Shown: in pieces, positions 1-8,100 of the stretch
Numbering within the stretch: the stretch's first letter is position 1
Layout: each line of letters opens with the position of its first letter
From: Frankiaceae bacterium
Lineage (GTDB): Bacteria > Actinomycetota > Actinomycetes > JAFAQI01
Direction of reading: 5' to 3'
Assembly (NCBI GenBank): GCA_030840545.1
Contig: JAVEEH010000038.1
Span: 1 to 19,449, forward strand
Length of the DNA stretch: 19,449 bases
Program-made: the position numbers and the translations under genes
Notes under the pieces: model-generated
The model's input: only the letters and a program-made list of their open reading frames with translations
The model's database searches: none
What the model was told of the DNA's origin: nothing

Positions 1-1277
1 AACACACCGGGAGCAGCGGCCAAGGCGTTCTCGACCTCGACGCTGTAGACGTTCTCGCCCCCGCGGTTGATCATGTCCTTGGCCCGATCGACGATGTAGG
101 TGAACCCCTCGGGCGAGACTCGGGCCAGATCGCCGGTGTGCAGCCAGCCGTTCACGAATGTCGCCGCGGTCGCCTCGGGCTTGTTCCAGTACCCCGCAAC
201 CACATTGGCACCGCGGATGAGCAGCTCACCGACGCCGGTCGACGGGTCCGGGTCGGCGACCTGCAAGTCGACAGTCGGCACCGCGAAGCCGACCGAGTCG
301 GCGTGCGTGTCGGCGTACTCGTGCGGAAGAAATGTCGAGACGGACGCGGTCTCGGTGAGGCCGAACCCATTGCCGACCCGCGCATTGCCGAAGCCCTTCT
401 TGATGCGACCGACAAGCGAAGGGGCGATTGGCGCTCCGCCGTAGGTCGCGTGCTCCACCCGGGACAGGTCGTACGACGCCACATCCGGCACCGACAGTGC
501 GTACCAGAAGATCGCCGGCACCGTCGTGACGACGCGGACGTCCTCCTCGACGATCGCCCGCAGGAAGCGGTTGACCTCGAACGTCGGCATCACGATCGTG
601 CAGCCGCTCTCGGCGAGAGTCGGCAACAGCTGCGAGTTGCACCCGGTGACGTGGAACAGCGGCACCGAGACCAGGTTGCGCATCGGCTCGGCGCCGTCGC
701 GCAGCCCCCGCACCCGCACGACGTTCTCGATGTTGGTCGTGAAGTTCGCGTGCGTCGTCATCGCGCCTTTGGGAAAGCCTGTCGTCCCCGACGTGTAGAA
801 GATTGCGCCGAGATCCTCCGGTGCGAGTGACTCGTCGGCATACGGGACACCGTCCGGCAGCGGGGAGCCGGGGGACAGCACGAGCGAGGCGCCCGAGTCG
901 CCGACGACATAGTCGACCTCGGGGTCGGTGAACCGCGTGTTCACCGGCACGGCGACGCCGCCCGCCAGCAACGTCCCGAGGAAGGACAGAACCCAGTCGA
1001 GCCCGTTCCCATGCCGGACGGCCACCCGATCGCCGCGACCGATCCCGTCCGCGCGCAGCCCACCGGCCACCCGTGCCGCGCTGTCCCAGAGCTGGCGGTA
1101 GGTCAACCGCGGCCCGTCCAGCTCGACGAACGCCTCGGCCTGCGGCGTCGACTCGACCGCCCGTCGCAGGGTCTCGACCAGCGACGCCGGCAGATCCTCG
1201 AAGCGCTTGACACCGTCGGTGCCGCGGACGACACCGGACAGGTCGAAGGGCTCGATGACGCCTGCTTGGCCGGCCAT
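1..1277 (-). CDS. Acyl-CoA ligase (AMP-forming, ANL superfamily), C-terminus cut by window edge
   Basis: The enzyme would activate a carboxylic acid with ATP and CoA, via an acyl-adenylate, to an acyl-CoA. About 425 residues are visible from an ATG at 1277. The P-loop-like motif YTSGTTGFPKG is at residues 161-171. Further on are GNGFGLTETAS, then HTGDLARV, then the hinge DRAKDMINRGGENVYSVEVE, all in the family order. The small C-terminal lid with the catalytic lysine lies outside the window, so completeness cannot be judged. The start codon shares one base with the stop of the upstream hydrolase (TGATG, 1279-1275), which implies translational coupling. The hinge and core look like the fatty-acid/aryl-acid CoA ligase group rather than acetyl-CoA synthetase. 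The substrate is not readable from sequence. The family call is firm and the substrate is unknown. Confidence 0.95.
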   Translation of the reverse strand, partial: MAGQAGVIEPFDLSGVVRGTDGVKRFEDLPASLVETLRRAVESTPQAEAFVELDGPRLTYRQLWDSAARVAGGLRADGIGRGDRVAVRHGNGLDWVLSFLGTLLAGGVAVPVNTRFTDPEVDYVVGDSGASLVLSPGSPLPDGVPYADESLAPEDLGAIFYTSGTTGFPKGAMTTHANFTTNIENVVRVRGLRDGAEPMRNLVSVPLFHVTGCNSQLLPTLAESGCTIVMPTFEVNRFLRAIVEEDVRVVTTVPAIFWYALSVPDVASYDLSRVEHATYGGAPIAPSLVGRIKKGFGNARVGNGFGLTETASVSTFLPHEYADTHADSVGFAVPTVDLQVADPDPSTGVGELLIRGANVVAGYWNKPEATAATFVNGWLHTGDLARVSPEGFTYIVDRAKDMINRGGENVYSVEVENALAAAPGV

Positions 1278-2251
1278 CAGTAGGCAGCCACGTTCTCGAA
1301 GTAGCGCCGCGGGTTCGCAACAAGCATCGTGTCGATCTGCTTGTCCGTCACACCCCGCTCACGCAGGGCCGGCAACACGTCGTTGGTGATGTGCAGGTAG
1401 TGCCAGTTGGGATTGAGCCCCAGCAGGTTGGGATCGATCCAGTCGATGTAGCAGGCGGCGTCGTGCGCGAGCACCATCTGGTCGGTGAAACCCCGCGCGA
1501 CCATCTCCGCCACGATTGCGACCCGCTCGTCGAACGAACCACCCGTGTCGATGCCGAAGCGGTCCATCCCGAGCAGATAGCCATGCCCGGCAAGCTCGCT
1601 GAGGTGCTCGGCGTCAGTCGAGTCGCCGCTGTGCCCGAGCACCACGCGAGTGGGGTCGACGCCCTCGTCCGCGAAGACGCGATGCACCTCGAGGCCGCTC
1701 CTCGACTCCGGATGGGTGTGCACGGTGATGGGCGCCCCCGTCCGGCGGTGCGCCTTCGCCACCGCACGCAGGATCCGTTCGACGTCCCGCGTCATCCCGT
1801 AGTGGTCGATCGCGCACTTGAGGAACGCAGCCTTGACTCCGCCGGTGCCGGGGATGCCTTCCGTGATGTCCCGGACGAACATGTCGATCATAGGTTCGGG
1901 CAGATCGACGATGCCCGGGATCGGGCCGCGGTAGAGGAAGTAGAAAGGCACGGTGTCGTAGGTGTAGACGCCGGTCGCCACGACGACGTTGATGTCCACC
2001 TGGTTGGCCACGCTGACGATGCGCGGCACATAGCGCCCGAGGCCGATCACCGTGGGGTCGACGATCGTGTCGATGCCCGCCGCCTTCAGGGCGGTCAGCT
2101 TCGCCACCGCGTCGGCGATGCGTGCCTCTTCGTCCCACTGGTCGTCGTTCTGCTCGACGTCGGGTGTCAGCACGAAGACGTGCTCGTGCATCAGCACCCG
2201 GCCGAGGGCGGATGTGTCGATGGGGCCGCGGGCAGTCCAGACGTCGGTCAC
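1277..2251 (-). CDS. Phosphotriesterase-family metal-dependent hydrolase (lactonase-like)
   Basis: This is a 324-residue TIM-barrel amidohydrolase of the phosphotriesterase (PTE/Php) family. The metal ligands are all identifiable: HEH at 22-24, a candidate carboxylated Lys145 (AAFLK), His178 in ITVHTH, His207 in LGHSGD, and Asp264 in LAHDAA. Family members hydrolyse phosphotriesters, lactones or N-acyl-homoserine lactones, and many are lactonases by nature. The start is GTG at 2251, only six bases after a TAGGCT box on the same strand, so the message may be leaderless. Its stop overlaps the start of the acyl-CoA ligase by one base, so the hydrolase product may feed the ligase (inference: lactone opened to an acid, then CoA activation). 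It is divergent from an MFS transporter, with 48 bases between them. The family is clear; the substrate is inferred only. Confidence 0.93.
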   Translation of the reverse strand: MTDVWTARGPIDTSALGRVLMHEHVFVLTPDVEQNDDQWDEEARIADAVAKLTALKAAGIDTIVDPTVIGLGRYVPRIVSVANQVDINVVVATGVYTYDTVPFYFLYRGPIPGIVDLPEPMIDMFVRDITEGIPGTGGVKAAFLKCAIDHYGMTRDVERILRAVAKAHRRTGAPITVHTHPESRSGLEVHRVFADEGVDPTRVVLGHSGDSTDAEHLSELAGHGYLLGMDRFGIDTGGSFDERVAIVAEMVARGFTDQMVLAHDAACYIDWIDPNLLGLNPNWHYLHITNDVLPALRERGVTDKQIDTMLVANPRRYFENVAAY

Positions 2252-2257
2252 GCGGGC

Positions 2258-2263
2258 AGCCTA
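2258..2263 (-). promoter_or_regulatory. Candidate -10 box for a leaderless hydrolase transcript
   Basis: The minus strand reads TAGGCT, then six bases, then the GTG start at 2251. This matches the TAnnnT pattern placed 6-7 bases before a start codon in leaderless actinobacterial genes. No convincing -35 is seen. The box lies inside a small inverted repeat (GCCT, ATG, AGGC; 2259-2269). Confidence 0.4.
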
Positions 2264-2299
2264 TGAGGCGGTGCCGCTGCCTGCGCCTGCGAGGATGAG

Positions 2300-3847
2300 G
2301 TGGTGACCACGACGCAGCCGTCGCAGGTCGGCGCCGGCCGAGTGCGGCCGCGTCGCGGGCCGATCCTGGTCGCGTTGATGCTCTCGATGGGCATCGCCGC
2401 CCTGGACGCGACGATCGTCGCCACGGCGATCCCACAGATCGTCGGCAACCTCGGCGGCTACTCCCGCTATCCCTGGCTGTTCTCGATCTATCTGCTGACG
2501 CAGGCGGTCTCGGTGCCGATCTATGGTCGGCTGTCGGACCTGTTCGGACGCAAACCGGTGCTGTTCTTCGGCATCGGTGTCTTCCTCGGTGGCTCGGTGC
2601 TGTGTGGCGCGGCCTGGAGCATGACGAGCCTGATCATCTTCCGCGGCATCCAGGGCATCGGGGCGGGCGCCATCATCCCGATGACGACGACGATCGTCGG
2701 TGACATCTACACCCTGGAGGAACGCGGCAAGATCCAGGGCTACATCTCGAGCGTGTGGGGGATGGCGTCGGTGGTCGGGCCGGCACTCGGCGGCGTGCTG
2801 GCGCAGTACGCCTCCTGGCGCTGGATCTTCTACCTCAACATCCCGGTGGGCGTCGCCGCTGTCGTCATGCTGCAGCGCTATCTGCGCGAGGACGTCGTAC
2901 GACGGAGGCATCGCATCGACTACGAGGGCGCGGTCGTTCTCACCCTCGGTCTGTCGATGCTGATCCTCGGCTTGCTCGAGGGTGGCGTGGGCTGGGCGTG
3001 GGGGTCCGGCCAGAGCATCGGGTTGTTTGCCGGCGCCGCGGTCCTGCTCGGCCTGTTCGTCTACATCGAGCGCCACGCCGTCGAGCCGATGCTCCCGCCC
3101 TGGGTGTTCAGCCGCCGGATCCTCGTGGCGGCCAACATCGCTGCCACAGCAATCGGTGCGGTGCTGATCGGGTTGACGTCGTTCGTCCCCAGCTATGCAC
3201 AGGGAGTCGTCGGCGTGGGAGCGGTGCTGGCCGGGTTCGCCATGGCCGCGATGAGTGTCGGGTGGCCGCTCGCCTCGAGCCAGGCATCGAAGCTTTATCT
3301 GCGCATCGACTTCCGGGACACGGCCATCATCGGCAACGTCATCATGATCGTCGGCTGCTTGCTCTTCGCGGTCTATGTCCACGAGAACTCCGGGCTGGGC
3401 CGCGTCGCACTCGCGAGCTTCGTCACCGGCGTCGGCCTCGGCTTCGTCTCGATCGCCATCCTCGTCGCCGTGCAGTCGGTCGTCGGCTGGAACCGGCGCG
3501 GTGTCGTCACCGGCGCCAACATGTTCACGCGGTCGCTCGGCAGCGCCGTCGGCGTCGCCATCTTCGGCAGCATCGCCAACACGACGCTGGCGTCCCGGTT
3601 CCGGCACGCGCCGGCCGGCCTCGGTCTGAGTGGCCACTCGATCGACACGGCGCGGCTGGCCTTCGGTCAGCACGGTCATCGCTCCGGCGCCGCAGCGAGC
3701 TATGCCCGCCACTCGCTCTATCTCGCGTCGCACCGGGTGTTCTGGGCGCTGGTCGTCGCAGCCGTGATCGGGCTGGTCACGCAGTTCCTGCTGCCCCGCC
3801 GGGTCCGGCCGCTGGTCTTCCCCGACGACCCGCCGGCGCCGGCCTGA
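2300..3847 (+). CDS. MFS drug/solute transporter, DHA2 (EmrB/QacA) family
   Basis: This 515-residue membrane protein has the marks of the 14-helix DHA2 branch. LDATIVATAIPQIVGNLG at residues 35-52 is the helix-1 signature, with Asp36. GRLSDLFGRK at 76-85 is MFS motif A, and RGIQGIGAGA at 115-124 is motif B. GPALGGVLA at 160-168 is motif C, the antiporter signature, followed by SWRWIFYLNIPVG. These proteins usually export small molecules by proton antiport, though some serve catabolic clusters. Tandem GTG codons at 2300 and 2303 can both serve as start; a GAGG at 2291-2294 suits the first. The CoA-transferase begins two bases after the stop, so the pair is probably one transcript. It is divergent from the hydrolase/ligase operon. 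The substrate is unknown; import of the pathway substrate or export of a toxic intermediate are both possible. Confidence 0.93.
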   Translation: MVTTTQPSQVGAGRVRPRRGPILVALMLSMGIAALDATIVATAIPQIVGNLGGYSRYPWLFSIYLLTQAVSVPIYGRLSDLFGRKPVLFFGIGVFLGGSVLCGAAWSMTSLIIFRGIQGIGAGAIIPMTTTIVGDIYTLEERGKIQGYISSVWGMASVVGPALGGVLAQYASWRWIFYLNIPVGVAAVVMLQRYLREDVVRRRHRIDYEGAVVLTLGLSMLILGLLEGGVGWAWGSGQSIGLFAGAAVLLGLFVYIERHAVEPMLPPWVFSRRILVAANIAATAIGAVLIGLTSFVPSYAQGVVGVGAVLAGFAMAAMSVGWPLASSQASKLYLRIDFRDTAIIGNVIMIVGCLLFAVYVHENSGLGRVALASFVTGVGLGFVSIAILVAVQSVVGWNRRGVVTGANMFTRSLGSAVGVAIFGSIANTTLASRFRHAPAGLGLSGHSIDTARLAFGQHGHRSGAAASYARHSLYLASHRVFWALVVAAVIGLVTQFLLPRRVRPLVFPDDPPAPA

Positions 3848-3849
3848 CG

Positions 3850-5028
3850 ATGCTGCCACTGGACGGGATGCTCGTCGTCGCCCTCGAGCAGGCGGTCGCC
3901 GCGCCGCTGGCATCGCGCCATCTTGCCGACCTCGGTGCGCGCGTCGTCAAGCTCGAGCGGGTCGACGGCGGCGACTTCGCGCGTCACTACGACCATGCCG
4001 TGCGCGGGCTCGCGAGCCACTTCGTCTGGCTCAACCGCGGCAAGGAGTCGATCGCGCTCGACCTCAAGGAACCCGGCGGTCGCGACATCCTCGCCCGCTT
4101 GTTGGATCGGGCCGATGTGTTCCTGCACAACCTCGGGCCCGGCGCGGTCGACCGCCTCGGATTCCCGGCCGACCGGCTGCGGGTCGAGCATCCGCGGCTG
4201 GTCGTGTGCGCAATGTCGGGTTATGGCTCGACCGGGCCCTACCGCGACAAGCGGGCCTACGACCTGCTGGTGCAGAGCGAGGCCGCGCTGGTCGCGGTGA
4301 CCGGCACGGCGGACCATCCGGCGAAGGCCGGCATCCCCGTCGCGGACATCGCCTCCGGCATGTATGCCTTCGCCAACATCCTCGCGGCGCTGCTGCACCG
4401 CGAACGCACGGGCACCGGCACCGCGTTCGAGGTCACGATGTTCGACGCGCTGGTGGAATGGATGGGACACCCGGTGCACGCGACCGACCACACCGGGCAG
4501 GCTCCACCGCGGGTCGGGTTGTCCCACCCTGTCATCGCGCCGTACGACGCCTACCCGACCGCGGACGGTCACGAGGTCGTGATCGGCATCCAGAACGACC
4601 GCGAGTGGGTCCGGCTGGCGACCGACGTGTTGGGCCGGCCGGAGCTCGCGACGGATCCCGGCTATGCGACCAACGTCGCCCGGGTCCGCAACCGCTCCGC
4701 CGTCGACGGTGTGGTCGGTGCGGCGATGGCCGCGCTGACGGTCGACGAAGCGGTGCAGGCACTCGACGACGCCCGCATCGCGAGCGCCCGGCTCAACACC
4801 GTCAACGAGCTGCTCGAGCACCCGCAGCTGGTGGCGCGGGACCGCTGGCGGACCGTGTCGACGCCGGTCGGCGAGGTGCGGAGCTTGCGCTCGCCGATGG
4901 AGCCCGTTGGCGAAGCGCCGATGTCCGCCGTCCCTGCACTCGGCGAACACACCGCGGCCGTGCTCGCTGAGCTGGGCTGGTCGCCGGCCGAGGTGGCCGC
5001 GCTGCGCGACGCCGGCGTGGTCGGGTGA
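3850..5028 (+). CDS. Class III (CaiB/BaiF family) CoA-transferase
   Basis: The 392-residue product has the normal length for a family III CoA-transferase, which moves CoA between carboxylic acids through an aspartyl-CoA-type intermediate. The N-terminus shows the Rossmann-like start with ASRHLADLGARVVKLERVDGGDFAR. LNRGKESIALDLK follows at about 61-73. The likely catalytic Asp138 sits in KRAYDLLVQ. The swapped second domain has GMYAFANILAALLHRERTGTG. The overall look resembles mesaconyl-/citramalate-type transferases, but that assignment is only an impression. The start ATG lies two bases after the MFS stop with no clear ribosome binding site, which fits coupled translation. A much longer open frame upstream in the same phase (from 2755) lies inside the MFS gene and is not used. 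The transferase and the opposite-strand ligase offer two routes to acyl-CoA. Confidence 0.93.
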   Translation: MLPLDGMLVVALEQAVAAPLASRHLADLGARVVKLERVDGGDFARHYDHAVRGLASHFVWLNRGKESIALDLKEPGGRDILARLLDRADVFLHNLGPGAVDRLGFPADRLRVEHPRLVVCAMSGYGSTGPYRDKRAYDLLVQSEAALVAVTGTADHPAKAGIPVADIASGMYAFANILAALLHRERTGTGTAFEVTMFDALVEWMGHPVHATDHTGQAPPRVGLSHPVIAPYDAYPTADGHEVVIGIQNDREWVRLATDVLGRPELATDPGYATNVARVRNRSAVDGVVGAAMAALTVDEAVQALDDARIASARLNTVNELLEHPQLVARDRWRTVSTPVGEVRSLRSPMEPVGEAPMSAVPALGEHTAAVLAELGWSPAEVAALRDAGVVG

Positions 5029-5071
5029 GCGGACCGCGCTGGGTCGCACGTCCGTCGAATGCCCGGTGAGA

Positions 5072-5092
5072 ACCCGGACCGGGTGTTAGCGT
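5072..5092 (+). promoter_or_regulatory. Candidate promoter/operator of the multi-domain kinase gene
   Basis: A perfect odd palindrome (ACCCGG, A, CCGGGT; 5072-5084) lies three bases upstream of TAGCGT (5087-5092), which fits the actinobacterial -10 pattern TAnnnT. No good -35 precedes it. The palindrome would sit just upstream of the -10 box, where a repressor or activator dimer could act. The rest of the gap (5029-5144) holds a TTGACA at 5096-5101 without a partner -10 box. Confidence 0.25.
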
Positions 5093-5133
5093 GATTTGAC
5101 ACTTACTGTCCGTGACGGCTCAACCCAGACGTT

Positions 5134-5139
5134 GAGGAG
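5134..5139 (+). promoter_or_regulatory. Ribosome binding site of the multi-domain kinase gene
   Basis: GAGGAG ends five bases before the first GTG (5145) and eight bases before the second (5148). Either codon is possible; the difference is one residue. Confidence 0.6.
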
Positions 5140-5144
5140 CCGCC

Positions 5145-8100
5145 GTGGTGACGACCACGGGCAACATGCCCCGGCCGCGCACCCCCGCGGACGGTCCGGG
5201 GCCGGTTCCCGCCGTCGTCGCCGGTCGGTTCCGGGTCCAGCGGGTCATCCAGCGGCGAGCCGGTGGGGCGACGCTCGCAGCGGTCGACGAGACCACCGGG
5301 GCCAGCGTCGTCCTCAAGACGGCTCGCAGCGACGCGATGGCCCGGGGCACTCGGCTGCGCCTGCTGCACGAAGCCGACGTCCTGCGCACGCTCCGCGGGC
5401 CGGGGCTGGTGCCGCTGGTGGATGCCGGCGACACGGATGGCCTGTTCTACCTCGCGATGCCGCTCGTGGCGGGTCGCACTCTCGAGCAGCGGCTGGCCGC
5501 GGGCCGGCTGACCGTCGCGGAGTCGGTCCGGCTGGCCCAGGACCTTTTCACCGCGCTGGCCGCCGTGCATGCCTGCGACATCCTTCATCGCGACATCAAG
5601 CCGAGCAACGTCATGGTCGGCGAGGGGCCGGTCGAGCAGGCGACTCTCATCGACTTCGGCCTCGCGCGGAGCGCCGGACTCGACGTCTCGCTGCGCGACG
5701 AGCCGGTCGGTACGGCGCGCTACATGTCACCGGAGCAGGCCGGTCTCGTCCACCGCGAGGTCGACGAACGCTCGGACCTCTACTCCCTCGGCGTACTGCT
5801 CTTCGAATGCGTCACCGGGCGGCCGCCGTTCGAGGGGCAGTCGGTGGGCGAGGTGCTGCGTCAGCATCTGTCCGCACCCGCGCCGGACGCACGTTCCTAT
5901 GTCGCCGACGTGCCCGCGGTGTTGGCACAGATGTTGCAGCGGCTGCTCCGCAAGGACCCCCGGGACCGCTACCAGTCGGCGGCCGGCGCACTCGCCGACG
6001 TCGACCAGCTTGCCCGTCGGCTCGCCGACGGTGACCCGGACCCCGTCATCGCGCTGGGCCTGGACGACCGGCGTGCGACGTTGACCGAACCGGCGTTCGT
6101 CGGTCGTCGCGGTGAGCTGGCCGAGCTGAGAAAAGCGACGCTCGAGGCGACCGCCGGCCGCGGCGGTGTGGTGCTTGTGGAGGCGGAGTCCGGCGGCGGC
6201 AAGTCGCGGCTGCTCGACGAGCTCGCGGCCCGATGTCTCGAGAGTGACACCGTCGTCTTGCGCGGACAGGGTGTCGACCAGGCCGCCCGCCGGCCGTTCC
6301 AGCTGCTGGAGGGCGTTGCCGAGGGGCTGGTGGCCGCCGCCGGCCGCGACCCGGAGCTGGCCGACCGGCTGCGCGACTTGCTCGGCGGGGATCGCGGTGT
6401 CCTCATCAGTGTGCTGCCAGCGCTCGCCGGCTTGCTCGGCTCGGCTGCGGCCGACGAGCAGCTGGGCCCGGAGGAGTTCGGTGAGTCGCGGGCCTTGACC
6501 GCGCTGGTGCACCTGCTCGACGCGCTGGCGGCGACGGCGCGCACCGTCGTCGTCCTCCTCGACGACTGCCAGTGGGCGGACGAGCCGACCATTCGGCTGA
6601 TCGCTCGCTGGCGCCGTGACCTCGTCGAGGCGAGCGACGACGCGGCGCCGGTCCGGGCGGTGATGATCGCCGCCTACCGCGCCGAGGAGGTGCGCGCGGG
6701 CGACCCGTTGCGGGCGATGTCACCGCGCCGGTTGGTGCTCAGCCCATTCACGGACGCCGACGTGCAGGCACTGGTCGAGTCGATGGCCGGCCGGGTGCCC
6801 GAGGAGGCGCTCGAGGTCGTCACCCGGCTGTCGTCCGGGAGCCCGTTCATGGCCAGTGCGGTGGTGCGGGGCCTGGTCGAGTCGGGTGCGCTGTTCCACG
6901 ACGGACACGACTGGCGATCGGATCCGACGTTGATCGCATCGGCGCAGTCTTCGCGCGAGGCGGCGACGTTCCTCACGGGACGACTCGAGCTGCTCGCCCA
7001 CGACGTGCTCGAGCTGGTGGCGGCCGGTGCGGTGCTGGGCAAGGAGTTCGACGTCGACCTGGCCGCCGGTCTGGTGGCGACCGATCCGGGCACGGCGGTG
7101 CTCGCCCTGCAGGCTCTGCGCAACAGGCATCTGCTGTGGCTCGACGCCGACGAGCTGGTTGCGACGTTCGTGCACGACAAGCTCCGGGAGGCGCTGCTCG
7201 ACCGGTTGACGCCGATCGAGCGACGCGCGCTGCACGCGGGCGCGGCCGAGCTGCTGGCAATGCGCCCCGGCCAGGCGCCGTCCTACGACCTCGCCTACCA
7301 CTACCACGCCGCCGGCAACGATGCGGCGGCATTGCCGCACGCGCTCGCCGCTGCCGCCGAGGCGCGGGCCAGGCACTCGCTGTCGGCGGCCGAGCAGCAA
7401 TACCGCATCGCCGTCGGGGGTGTCGCGCCGGAAGACGTCACGACGCAACGCGACGTGCAGACCGGTCTCGGTGACGTGCTCATGCTGCAAGGGCGGTACG
7501 ACGACGCAGCTGAGTGCTTCACCGCTGCTTTGTCCATCGCGCAAGAGCGACCGGACCGCGCCGAGATTGCGCTGCGTCTCGGCGAGCTGAGCTTCAAGCG
7601 CGGGGAGGTGCCGCAGTCGGTGCGGCACCTGGAAGGTGCGTTGCGTTCGCTCGGCCGTCGCGTTCCCCGCCGTCGGACGACGTTCGCGGTGTGGGCGGTC
7701 TGGGAAGTGTTGGTCCAGGCGGCGCACTGCCTGCTGCCGCGCCGTGTGGTGCAACGGCGATCCCTGGATGTGGGCGCGATCGACATCCTGGCTGCGCGCA
7801 TCCACAGCCGGCTCGCCTACTCCTACTGGTTCAGCGCCGGCCGGATGCCGACCGCGTGGGCGCACTTCCGCGAGATGAACATCCTGGAGCGTTATCCGCG
7901 CACCCTTGCACTCGCCCAGGCCTACTCCGAGCACGCGCCGGTGATGAGCACGCTGCCCTGGTATGCACGGGGTATCGACTATGCCGAGCGGTCGATGGTG
8001 ATCCGCACGGAGTTCGGCGACGTCTGGGGACAGGGTCAGTCGTTGCACTTCTATGGCGTCGTGCTCTATGCCGCGTCACGGTTCACCGAGGCGATCGACA

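Noticed and set aside
2755..3849. Open frame running through the MFS gene into the CoA-transferase, giving a 757-residue reading
   Set aside because: The part before 3850 is an Arg/Gly/Ala-rich out-of-frame reading of the MFS gene; the transferase similarity starts only at the ATG 3850.
2261..3913. Long minus-strand open frame opposite the MFS gene (550 codons)
   Set aside because: The translation is rich in Arg, Asp, His and Gln with no domain pattern; the plus-strand MFS has all family motifs.
5096..5101. TTGACA as a -35 box for the multi-kinase gene
   Set aside because: No TAnnnT-like -10 box is found 16-18 bases downstream.
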